A DNA stretch of 64,000 bases from an uncultured Bacteroidales bacterium (lineage in GTDB: Bacteria > Bacteroidota > Bacteroidia > Bacteroidales > Bacteroidaceae). The stretch is from the NCBI GenBank assembly GCA_902768125.1, contig CACXKA010000007.1, forward strand, positions 1-64,000. The letters are read 5' to 3'. How positions within the stretch are numbered: the first letter of the stretch is position 1; each line of letters opens with the position of its first letter. Made by a program: the position numbers and the translations under genes. Shown here in pieces: positions 58,601-64,000 of this stretch. Under the pieces are notes generated by a model. The model made no database searches and had not been told where the DNA came from. It worked only from the letters and a program-made list of their open reading frames with translations.

Positions 58601-58689
58601 CTCTCTTCATCGCAGCTCCTACGGCATACCTTGTGATGGGTGCCCGCATCAAAGAAGCTGAAGAAGGAGAATCGGAAAATACAAAATAA
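55654..58689 (+). CDS. secDF: Fused protein-export membrane protein SecDF
   Basis: SecDF uses the proton gradient to pull exported proteins through SecYEG. The 1011-residue chain joins SecD (residues 1 to about 670) and SecF (from about 680), a fusion usual in Bacteroidetes. SecD shows GLGLDLKGGMNVILEV near residue 73 and RTRIDRFGVVQPNI near 184, with spans from about 500; SecF shows SIDFTGGRNYKVEF near 710 and IGYSINDKVVIFDRIRE near 904. Between the SecD periplasmic parts is a low-complexity Ala/Glu/Lys stretch (about residues 250-310) that is probably a flexible insert. The leader has a hairpin. Confidence 0.97.
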   Translation: MQNKGFVKFLAVALTLICLFYLSFGFVTKYVEDKAAKMGEQEAELYLDSLNSTPFYLGNYTLKDCRETGIGLGLDLKGGMNVILEVSVPDVVKALADHKTDEAFLKSVNEAAKEAQESQSDFITLFVKAYKKNAPGKPLATIFATQQLKGKVNTNSSDADVEKVLRESVDEAVDNSFLVLRTRIDRFGVVQPNIQKIEGQSGRIMVELPGIKEPERVRKLLQGSANLEFWETYDAPQVTPYLSQLNAALRNGGEVANDTVAADTTAVAEAEEVAEKADSSKSATSVLAQVNKGEDAAKASKATEAEKKENPLFSMLQPTGAQSGCLVALAQALDTAEINALFVSDVAKQIFPADLSLKWGVKSYDQAGKIFALYAIRTTGPNGRAPLEGEVVTDAKDEFDQYGNPIVTMKMNTEGARKWAALTEANVNHCVAVVLDNLVYSAPNVMNKIDGGNTQISGNFTTTETKDLANVLQSGKMPAPASIIQEDIVGPTLGAQSIQAGFISCIVAFIVLMIYMVLMYGVREGMVANCALMLNFFFSFGILTSLGAALTMSGIAGMVLTLGMAVDANVLIYERTKEEMRGGKNISAAVSAGYSNAFSAIFDSNVTTILTGVILYNFGTGPIKGFATTLIIGIVCSFFTAVWLTRIAYEHFLNRGKWQDLKFTTKFSQNMMKDTKFNFMGNYKKSFIAFGIFLVIVLVSFGLRGLSQSIDFTGGRNYKVEFVKQVEPEAVKAAIVKQFEANNPDGEAINVTVIAIGTEGNNVRVSTNFNIEDNSSAADAQIESLLYQAFVDGGMVDKTVSEEAFLDRDNRAGGSIVSSQKVGPAIASDILRGAVLSVLFAIVVIFVYILIRFRNVAYSVGSIVALTLDTVLVIGMFSLCYGWIGFSLEVDQTFIGAILTVIGYSINDKVVIFDRIREVFKNYPNRDRQRIFNDALNSTLARTINTSVSTFIVLLVIFVLGGDSIRAFAFAMMLGVIIGTSSSLFIAAPTAYLVMGARIKEAEEGESENTK

Positions 58690-58704
58690 AGAATCAAGAA
58701 GATA

Positions 58705-58740
58705 GGGCAGCAACATGCACGTTGCTGCCCTCTTTCTTAA
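58705..58740 (+). terminator. secDF terminator
   Basis: GGGCAGCAAC (58705-58714) and GTTGCTGCCC (58721-58730) form a perfect 10-bp stem with a 6-base loop, followed by TCTTTCTT. Confidence 0.9.
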
Positions 58741-58755
58741 AAACAACACAAAATT

Positions 58756-59655
58756 ATGAATAAGATTCGTGCCGCCATTGTTGGATATGGCAACATCGGA
58801 AAGTACACACTCGAAGCTATTGAGGCTTCACAGGATGTAGAGTGCGTAGGCGTGGTTCGTCGCAACGGAGAGGCTAATAAGCCTGCTGAACTCGCTAATT
58901 ATCCAGTGGTCAAGAACATTGCAGAACTGAAGGATGTACAGGTGGCAATCCTTGCCACTCCTACTCGTAAGGTAGAGGAATACGCAAAACAGTGCCTTGC
59001 ACTTGGCATCAATACAGTGGATTCATTCGACATACACACCCGGATTGTTGACCTCCGTCGTTCACTTGACGCTGTGGCAAAGGCGAACAACGCTGTTTCC
59101 ATCATCTCTGCAGGTTGGGATCCAGGTTCTGACTCTATCGTTCGTTCTCTGATGGAGAGCCTCGCACCTAAGGGCGTTAGCTACACGAACTTCGGCCCTG
59201 GTCGTTCTATGGGTCACTCTGTGGCTGTGCGTGCCATTGCAGGCGTGAAGGATGCTTTGTCTATGACTATCCCAGTTGGTACTGGTATCCATCGCCGTAT
59301 GGTGTATGTGGAGTTGGAGGAAGGTGCAGATTTCAAGACTGTAGAGGCTGCTATCAAGGCTGATCCTTACTTCGTGAACGATGAGACACACGTACAGCAA
59401 GTTCCTTGTGTGGATGCCCTCAATGATGTAGGTCATGGTGTGAACTTGGTACGCAAGGGTGTTTCTGGCAAAACTCACAACCAGCTGTTTGAGTTCGACA
59501 TGAAGATCAACAACCCTGCTTTGACTGCTCAGGTGCTGGTCAACGTGGCTCGTGCTTCCATGAAGCAGCAGCCAGGTGCATACACGATGATTGAGATTCC
59601 AGTCATTGATATGCTTTGCGGTGACAAGGAGGAATTGATTCGTCATTTGGTGTAA
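58756..59655 (+). CDS. ddh: meso-diaminopimelate dehydrogenase
   Basis: This NADPH enzyme makes meso-diaminopimelate directly from tetrahydrodipicolinate, supplying lysine and peptidoglycan. The 299-residue protein has the nucleotide-binding AAIVGYGNIGKYTLEAIE at residues 6-23, ILATPTRKVEEYA near 70, and the substrate-loop blocks ISAGWDPGSDSIVRSLME near 116 and NFGPGRSMGHSVAVRAI near 142. The family is distinct from succinylase and acetylase pathway enzymes. It is flanked by two strong terminators. I see no separate TAnnTTTG in the short gap after the secDF terminator, so read-through may contribute. Confidence 0.95.
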   Translation: MNKIRAAIVGYGNIGKYTLEAIEASQDVECVGVVRRNGEANKPAELANYPVVKNIAELKDVQVAILATPTRKVEEYAKQCLALGINTVDSFDIHTRIVDLRRSLDAVAKANNAVSIISAGWDPGSDSIVRSLMESLAPKGVSYTNFGPGRSMGHSVAVRAIAGVKDALSMTIPVGTGIHRRMVYVELEEGADFKTVEAAIKADPYFVNDETHVQQVPCVDALNDVGHGVNLVRKGVSGKTHNQLFEFDMKINNPALTAQVLVNVARASMKQQPGAYTMIEIPVIDMLCGDKEELIRHLV

Positions 59656-59672
59656 GAGACACATTCATAGAT

Positions 59673-59712
59673 AAAAAAAGCGTTGCGGAAGAGGAACTGC
59701 AACGCTTTTTTT
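59673..59712 (+). terminator. ddh terminator
   Basis: AAAAAAAGCGTTGC (59673-59686) and GCAACGCTTTTTTT (59699-59712) form a 14-bp perfect stem with a 12-base loop and a T-run. Confidence 0.92.
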
Positions 59713-59744
59713 CTTTTTTATTTTGTATTGTCTTCAATTTGCAC

Positions 59745-59752
59745 TACCTTTG
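59745..59752 (+). promoter_or_regulatory. Promoter of the lipoprotein gene, TACCTTTG
   Basis: A TAnnTTTG element 35 bases before the ATG at 59780. Confidence 0.7.
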
Positions 59753-59779
59753 CTCTACAAAACTATAAATGGAACAACC

Positions 59780-60370
59780 ATGAAGAAAATAAATGTAATG
59801 CTGATGGCACTTGCTGCTTTGCTGCTGCTATCATGTGATGAGAAGAAAAACCCTGCACAGACACCAGAGGTGACGGTGGTGCCTGTACACGATATGCCCA
59901 ATATTCGCGAAGAACATGGAGTCATTGGCGATGGCTCGTCGATGAATGTCATAGAGTTCATCAATGATGATGGTGATACGCTGTATATCAACAAGAGCGG
60001 ACAGGATGTGATGGGTGGACTTGTTGTGGGAGATGAACTGGAGGTGATTTATAATATCACGAAGGAAGATGTGTTTGCCTCAGTGGCAGTGAACCTCACC
60101 TCTTTGCAGCATATCTGGTCGCAACGAGGAGTTGATGGCAAGGAACAAAGCCTTGAACTTGACTCAGAAGGTCGTGCTTCCACTTATAATATGATGGTTG
60201 ACTATGATTCTTGGGAAGTAAAGGATGGCTTGTTGCTGCTCCATTCGCCCAGGAAATTGGGTGATGAAGGTCCTGCCGTCGTTGATACGTTTGAAATCAT
60301 GCAACTGACGACAGACAGCCTTGTGCTGATGAATGGTGACCTTGTCACAGAATTTGCAAGATATAACTAA
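59780..60370 (+). CDS. Lipocalin-like lipoprotein
   Basis: The 196-residue protein has a type II signal peptide with lipobox LLLSC at residues 12-16, followed by an acidic-basic DEKK stretch that may direct it to the cell surface. The C-terminal half (SLELDSEGRASTYNMMVDY, then DSWEVKDGLLLLHSP, then FEIMQLTTDSLVLMN) matches the pattern of Bacteroidetes lipocalin-like domains that bind small hydrophobic ligands or stabilise surface proteins. I start at ATG 59780 (MKKINVML), since the longer frame begins before the promoter. The next gene follows after 24 bases. Confidence 0.8.
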   Translation: MKKINVMLMALAALLLLSCDEKKNPAQTPEVTVVPVHDMPNIREEHGVIGDGSSMNVIEFINDDGDTLYINKSGQDVMGGLVVGDELEVIYNITKEDVFASVAVNLTSLQHIWSQRGVDGKEQSLELDSEGRASTYNMMVDYDSWEVKDGLLLLHSPRKLGDEGPAVVDTFEIMQLTTDSLVLMNGDLVTEFARYN

Positions 60371-60394
60371 CAACTGAAAACTCACAACCTATTT

Positions 60395-61744
60395 ATGAAA
60401 CAGAGAACCTATACAGCCTTACTGTTGTTCGGCTTGGCGCTGAGTGTATTTGCTGCTCCAAAGAGTAAGCAGAAGACTGACCGCGAGGTGTGGGTGGACA
60501 TCATGTACCAAATGGCGGAACCTGTCATGAAGAATATGGCAGAGGGAAAGCTGCAGCAGGTGATGGACACGACGGGCGGTAACAAAAACCTGGAACTTTC
60601 TCCTACCTGGGACAATCGCGACAAGAAGGTGGCGTATATGGAGGCGTTCGGCCGTTTGTTGGCGGGTGTGGCTCCATGGTTGAACTTGTCAGATGACGAT
60701 TCTCCCGAGGGTACGAAACGCAAGCAACTGCGTGAATGGACACGACAAGCAATCATCAATGCGGTTGATCCACAATCACTTGACCGTTTAGGATGGGAGA
60801 ATGGAGGTCAGACATTGGTGGATGCTGCTTATGTGGTGGAAGGGCTGTATCGTGGCTACGACTCTCTTTGGGTACCACTTCCGAAGGAGACAAAAGACCG
60901 TTACATCCAAGAGATACAGAAATTGCGCAGATATGACCCTCCATATACGAATTGGCTGTTGTTTGTGGCAATGGAAGAGAGTTTCCTGATGTATGTAGGT
61001 GCTTCCTATGATGCCTATCGCATTAAGATGGGATTGGCAAAAGTGGAAGAGTGGTATATTGGTGACGGTATCTACAGCGATGGTCCTGCCTTCGCATTTG
61101 ATTACTATAATTCTTATGTCATTCAACCGATGTATGTAGAGTGCTTGGAGATGATTGCAGCCAAGCAGCCAAATAACAATCAACTGATTTTCAGCAAGAC
61201 CAACGAAAAGACACGTGGTGCCAAGAATCGTCTGGAAGAGGTAAGGAAGCGTATGCAGAAATGGGCAGTCATCTTGGAACGTCTTATCTCCCCAGAAGGA
61301 ACTTTCCCAGTAGTGGGAAGAAGCATCCCTTACCGAATGGCAACCATGCAACCTTTGGCACAACTGGCGTGGCGTAAACAGCTGCCTCAAGAACTGCATA
61401 ATGGACAAGTGCGTACTGCACTCACCGCTGTTGCCAATAGGATGTTCTATGGACGGTTGGAGAATCCTGACAAAAATGCTAAGGTAATGAGCAAGAATTT
61501 CAATGAAGGAGGATTTTTGACAATAGGTTTTGTGGGACCTCATCCTAATGTGGCGGATTGGTACACAAATAATGGTTCGCTTTACTTGACCAGCTTGGCT
61601 TTCTTACCTTTGGGCTTGCCTGAAACAGACTCTTTTTGGACAGATCCTGCCGAGAAGTGGACGAGCAAGAAGGCATGGGAAGGTGATGATTTCCCGAAAG
61701 ACCACAAATGGGATATCAATAGCCAAAAGCTATATTGGGAATAA
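60395..61744 (+). CDS. Exported DUF2264 protein
   Basis: The 449-residue protein has a signal peptide (LLLFGLALSVFAAP). The remainder fits DUF2264, an all-helical toroid family often found with polysaccharide-use genes and thought to resemble glycoside hydrolases. Landmarks are WDNRDKKVAYMEAFGRLLAGVAPWL near residue 73, NWLLFVAMEESFL near 185, WYIGDGIYSDGPAFAFDYYNSYVI near 222, and EGTFPVVGRSIPYR near 299. No SusC/SusD or other carbohydrate genes are in the window, so a substrate cannot be proposed. It is probably cotranscribed with the lipoprotein upstream. Confidence 0.88.
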   Translation: MKQRTYTALLLFGLALSVFAAPKSKQKTDREVWVDIMYQMAEPVMKNMAEGKLQQVMDTTGGNKNLELSPTWDNRDKKVAYMEAFGRLLAGVAPWLNLSDDDSPEGTKRKQLREWTRQAIINAVDPQSLDRLGWENGGQTLVDAAYVVEGLYRGYDSLWVPLPKETKDRYIQEIQKLRRYDPPYTNWLLFVAMEESFLMYVGASYDAYRIKMGLAKVEEWYIGDGIYSDGPAFAFDYYNSYVIQPMYVECLEMIAAKQPNNNQLIFSKTNEKTRGAKNRLEEVRKRMQKWAVILERLISPEGTFPVVGRSIPYRMATMQPLAQLAWRKQLPQELHNGQVRTALTAVANRMFYGRLENPDKNAKVMSKNFNEGGFLTIGFVGPHPNVADWYTNNGSLYLTSLAFLPLGLPETDSFWTDPAEKWTSKKAWEGDDFPKDHKWDINSQKLYWE

Positions 61745-61784
61745 GAGGGTGAGACAAGAACGAATTGTTGGAATCAGATAAAAT

Positions 61785-61816
61785 AAGGGGTTGCGTCAAA
61801 AGACACACCCCCTTTT
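61785..61816 (+). terminator. Probable terminator after the DUF2264 gene
   Basis: AAGGGG (61785-61790) and CCCCTT (61809-61814), with inner GTC/GAC pairs and two mismatches around an AAAA loop, followed by a short T-run. Confidence 0.6.
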
Positions 61817-61834
61817 GAGCCCCGTCATATAGAA

Positions 61835-62242
61835 TTAGAAAGGCAGGTCACTTGAATCGTCTGGCGCAGACTCAAATGCGTTCTGTGCAGGAGCTTGGTC
61901 TGCTGGTGGGAAAGGAGCAGCTTGTGGCTGTGCATCAGCAGGCTGTGCAGCAATAGGAGCTGCGGGCGTTGCTGCCACTACATTCCAAGCACGTACATCA
62001 TTGTACCAACGCCCATTGTATTCACGGGCATTGATGTCGAAGGAAACTGTCACCTCCTGACCTTCCTGAAGGTTGAAGCGATTGAGATTGTCTTCGCCAA
62101 ACACGTTAAATACCATTCTCTTGGGGAACTGTCCCATGGTCTCCTCAATCACGAAGTCTTGCATCTTCCAAGGGTTGCCAGTTCTGCTTGAAACGCCAGT
62201 GCGTTGATCAAGCGCCTTGATAATTCTTCCTGTAAATTCCAT
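61835..62242 (-). CDS. DUF3127 protein, OB-fold with SSB-like C-terminal tail
   Basis: The 135-residue protein has an N-terminal beta domain (about residues 1-90: MEFTGRIIKALDQRTGVSS, WKMQDFVIEE, FNVFGEDNLNRFN, VTVSFDINAREYNGRWYNDVRAWNV) typical of DUF3127, which I believe is an OB-fold related to single-stranded DNA-binding proteins. A Pro/Ala/Gln-rich linker (about 91-125) leads to the end DDSSDLPF, close to the acidic, Phe-terminated tail by which SSB recruits repair proteins. It may therefore bind nucleic acid and contact SSB partners, but its target is unproven. It diverges from dnaN. Confidence 0.85.
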   Translation of the reverse strand: MEFTGRIIKALDQRTGVSSRTGNPWKMQDFVIEETMGQFPKRMVFNVFGEDNLNRFNLQEGQEVTVSFDINAREYNGRWYNDVRAWNVVAATPAAPIAAQPADAQPQAAPFPPADQAPAQNAFESAPDDSSDLPF

Positions 62243-62283
62243 ATTTTTTAGTGTATTATGTTACATAATTATAAAATCAGCCA

Positions 62284-62291
62284 CAAAATTA
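62284..62291 (-). promoter_or_regulatory. DUF3127 promoter, TAATTTTG
   Basis: A TAnnTTTG element on the minus strand, 42 bases upstream of the start and divergent from the dnaN promoter. Confidence 0.65.
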
Positions 62292-62323
62292 CGCTTTTTT
62301 TTTGTATTGTCAAAACTTCTCCC

Positions 62324-62331
62324 TAACTTTG
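62324..62331 (+). promoter_or_regulatory. dnaN promoter, TAACTTTG
   Basis: A TAnnTTTG element 24 bases before the dnaN ATG. The 32 bases between it and the DUF3127 promoter must hold both -33 regions. Confidence 0.7.
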
Positions 62332-62354
62332 TGTTCAAATAAAGATTTTTGACC

Positions 62355-63479
62355 ATGAGATTTAATGTTTCAAGTACCAGTCTCAGCAATCGCCTGCAGA
62401 CGATAAGCCGAGTACAGAGTTCCAAGAATGCTCTGCCGATACTCGATTGTATTCTTTTTGAGCTCGCTGATGGAGTGTTGAAGATGACCGCATCGGACAG
62501 CGAGACAACGATGGTGACAACAGTGGAAATCACTGATGCAGATGGTGAGGGCAAGTTTGCCATTGGTGCGAAGCAACTCATCAGTTCTGTGAAGGAGATT
62601 TCAGAGCAACCGATTTCGTTCCAGGTGGATCCAAACACGTTTGCTATTGAGATCAATTATCAGAATGGTAAGTATAATCTCATAGGACAGAATGGCTATG
62701 AGTTCCCTATTCCTAATAGTGTGAATGAGGGTGCTCGTCGTCTTTCTATTGATTCTCAGGTGATGCTCAATGGCATCAGCCGTAGCCTTTTCGCTGCTGC
62801 AGACGATGAACTCCGTCCACAGATGAATGGTGTGTATTTCGATATGACACAGGATAGCATCACGTTTGTGGCAAGTGATGGCCATAAGTTGGTGCGTAAC
62901 CGCGTGTTCTCTGCCCATGTGGACGAACCATCTGCTTTCATCTTGCCCAAGAAGCCTGCTTTGCTCTTGAAGACGGTGCTTCCAAAGGCTGAGGGTGATG
63001 CAGTGGTTAGTTTCGATGACCGTAATGCGGAGATCACGCTGACGGATTACGTTATCAGTTGCCGTCTGATTGAGGGCCGTTATCCAAATTATAATTCTGT
63101 CATTCCAACAGATAATCCTTTCCGTGTGACAGCTGACCGTATGGCTTTCATTAGCGCTTTACGTCGTGTGGGTGTGTTTGCAAGCCAGAGCAGCTCTCTC
63201 ATTAAGATTCATGTGGAAAAGGGTACACTGACGGTTTCTTCACAAGATTTGGATTTCTCTACATCGGCAGAAGAGCATTTGATGTGCGACTATGATGGTA
63301 CAGCCATGAGCATCGGCTTCAATGGCCCATTCCTGATAGATGTGCTCAACAGCATCACCAGCAACGATATCGTTCTGGAACTTGCCGATCCAAGTCGTGC
63401 AGGTGTCATCACACCAGCAGAACAAGATGAGAACGAAGACCTCATTATGTTGCTGATGCCGATGATGCTCAAAGACTAA
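62355..63479 (+). CDS. dnaN: DNA polymerase III beta subunit (sliding clamp)
   Basis: The clamp encircles DNA and tethers polymerase III. The 374-residue protein has the three-domain clamp pattern: MRFNVSSTSLSNRLQTISRVQSSKN at the start, RPQMNGVYFDMTQDSITFVASDGHKL near residue 155, SCRLIEGRYPNYNSVIP near 235, and the C-terminal LIMLLMPMMLKD in place of the usual 'M-P-M-R-L' ending. I start at ATG 62355; a TTG six bases earlier is less likely. coaBC begins eight bases after the stop. Confidence 0.96.
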   Translation: MRFNVSSTSLSNRLQTISRVQSSKNALPILDCILFELADGVLKMTASDSETTMVTTVEITDADGEGKFAIGAKQLISSVKEISEQPISFQVDPNTFAIEINYQNGKYNLIGQNGYEFPIPNSVNEGARRLSIDSQVMLNGISRSLFAAADDELRPQMNGVYFDMTQDSITFVASDGHKLVRNRVFSAHVDEPSAFILPKKPALLLKTVLPKAEGDAVVSFDDRNAEITLTDYVISCRLIEGRYPNYNSVIPTDNPFRVTADRMAFISALRRVGVFASQSSSLIKIHVEKGTLTVSSQDLDFSTSAEEHLMCDYDGTAMSIGFNGPFLIDVLNSITSNDIVLELADPSRAGVITPAEQDENEDLIMLLMPMMLKD

Positions 63480-63486
63480 AACCATC

Positions 63487-64000
63487 ATGTTGCAAGGCAA
63501 AAAAATAGTACTTGGTATCACGGGCAGTATTGCTGCGTATAAATCGTGTCTCATTATCCGCCAACTGATTAAGAAGGGGGCGGAAGTGCAGGTGGTTATC
63601 ACTCCTGCAGGGAAGGAGTTCATCACCCCCATCACCCTTTCGGCACTCACCAGCAAGCCTGTTATCAGTGAATTTTTTGCTCAGCGTGATGGTACTTGGC
63701 ATTCTCATGTCGATCTGGGTTTGTGGGCTGATGCCATGCTGATAGCTCCTGCTACTGCCTCCACTATAGGCAAAATGGCTCATGGGGTGGCAGACAATAT
63801 GCTTATCACTACTTATTTGTCAATGAAAGCTCCTGTTTTCATTGCTCCTGCGATGGATTTGGATATGTATGCACATCCTTCCACCCAGCAGAATTTGAAG
63901 ACCTTGCAGTCGTATGGTAATCATGTCATAGAGCCAGGTACAGGTTTCTTGGCCTCAAAATTAGAAGGCAAAGGAAGAATGGAGGAGCCTGAAAACATAG
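63487..64000 (+). CDS. coaBC: Phosphopantothenoylcysteine decarboxylase/synthase, N-terminal part
   Basis: CoaBC makes 4'-phosphopantetheine from phosphopantothenate in two steps of coenzyme A synthesis. The 171 codons visible cover the flavin-dependent decarboxylase half: VLGITGSIAAYKSCLIIRQL at residues 8-27, the catalytic His region TWHSHVDLGLWAD near 70, APATASTIGKMAHGVADNML (PASANT-type motif) near 88, and APAMDLDMYAHPSTQQNL near 116. The frame is still open at the right edge, so the synthase domain is not seen and the fusion is inferred from the usual length in this group. It is probably cotranscribed with dnaN. Confidence 0.92.
   Translation, partial: MLQGKKIVLGITGSIAAYKSCLIIRQLIKKGAEVQVVITPAGKEFITPITLSALTSKPVISEFFAQRDGTWHSHVDLGLWADAMLIAPATASTIGKMAHGVADNMLITTYLSMKAPVFIAPAMDLDMYAHPSTQQNLKTLQSYGNHVIEPGTGFLASKLEGKGRMEEPENI

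Noticed and set aside
1-64000. tRNA, rRNA, CRISPR, prophage or transposase genes
   Set aside because: I looked for these on both strands and found no convincing example; this is by eye, so a tRNA scan could still find one.

Overview
The window is chromosomal DNA from a Bacteroidales bacterium, most likely Prevotella or a close relative. Promoters follow the Bacteroidetes TAnnTTTG type at nearly every transcription unit, ribosome binding sites are weak or absent, and families largely confined to this group recur (DUF4271, DUF3098, DUF3127, DUF5106, fused SecDF, flavodoxins with signal peptides). I saw no rRNA, tRNA, CRISPR array, prophage or intact insertion sequence. Apart from the left end, most of the window is core genome.

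Left end (1-13125): a giant repeat-protein locus. The 3' end of one secreted YGGG-repeat gene is followed 12 bases later by an 11.1-kb gene for a 3697-residue exported protein made almost wholly of repeats carrying VYGGG or VFGGG. The second gene overlaps, by ATGA, a gene for an exported DUF5106/thioredoxin-like protein. I recognise no described function. The giant protein has three copies each of two large modules, called A and B here.

13126-23811: a metK leader with a SAM-II riboswitch and a 22-bp-period repeat triad, then metK, DUF4271, hemD, rnpA, yidD and tatD. tatD runs convergently into, and overlaps, an RNA methyltransferase gene. cysE, purD, a cytidylate-kinase-like gene and a PBP4-type carboxypeptidase follow.

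23813-33432: an M16 peptidase and nadB on the minus strand (in line with the PBP4 gene), an orphan beta-class DNA methyltransferase, a 0.5-kb intergenic stretch with a MITE-like hairpin, and an envelope pair (exported TPR protein plus beta-barrel).

33433-43185: greA with a hairpin in its leader, a HIT protein, a hotdog thioesterase, an ECF sigma/anti-sigma pair downstream of argB, a ketopantoate-reductase-like gene with a HAD phosphatase, three exported proteins, ridA, and a histidine-kinase-like protein whose phospho-acceptor His is missing.

43193-51058: a long minus-strand cluster, miaB-ftsX-DUF3098-uppP-truB-queA-folK-DPP IV, joining tRNA modification, division, lipid-carrier recycling and folate synthesis. 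The DPP IV gene carries an in-frame insertion made of a dispersed 7-bp repeat.

51100-64000: membrane proteins, HU, rhomboid plus EEP-family protein, SecDF, meso-DAP dehydrogenase, a lipoprotein, a DUF2264 protein, DUF3127 (OB-fold with an SSB-like tail) divergent from dnaN, and the start of coaBC at the right edge.

Small 7-bp (TTTGAGR, TTTTCAC) and 22-bp-period repeats lie in several intergenic regions and sometimes run into coding sequence.
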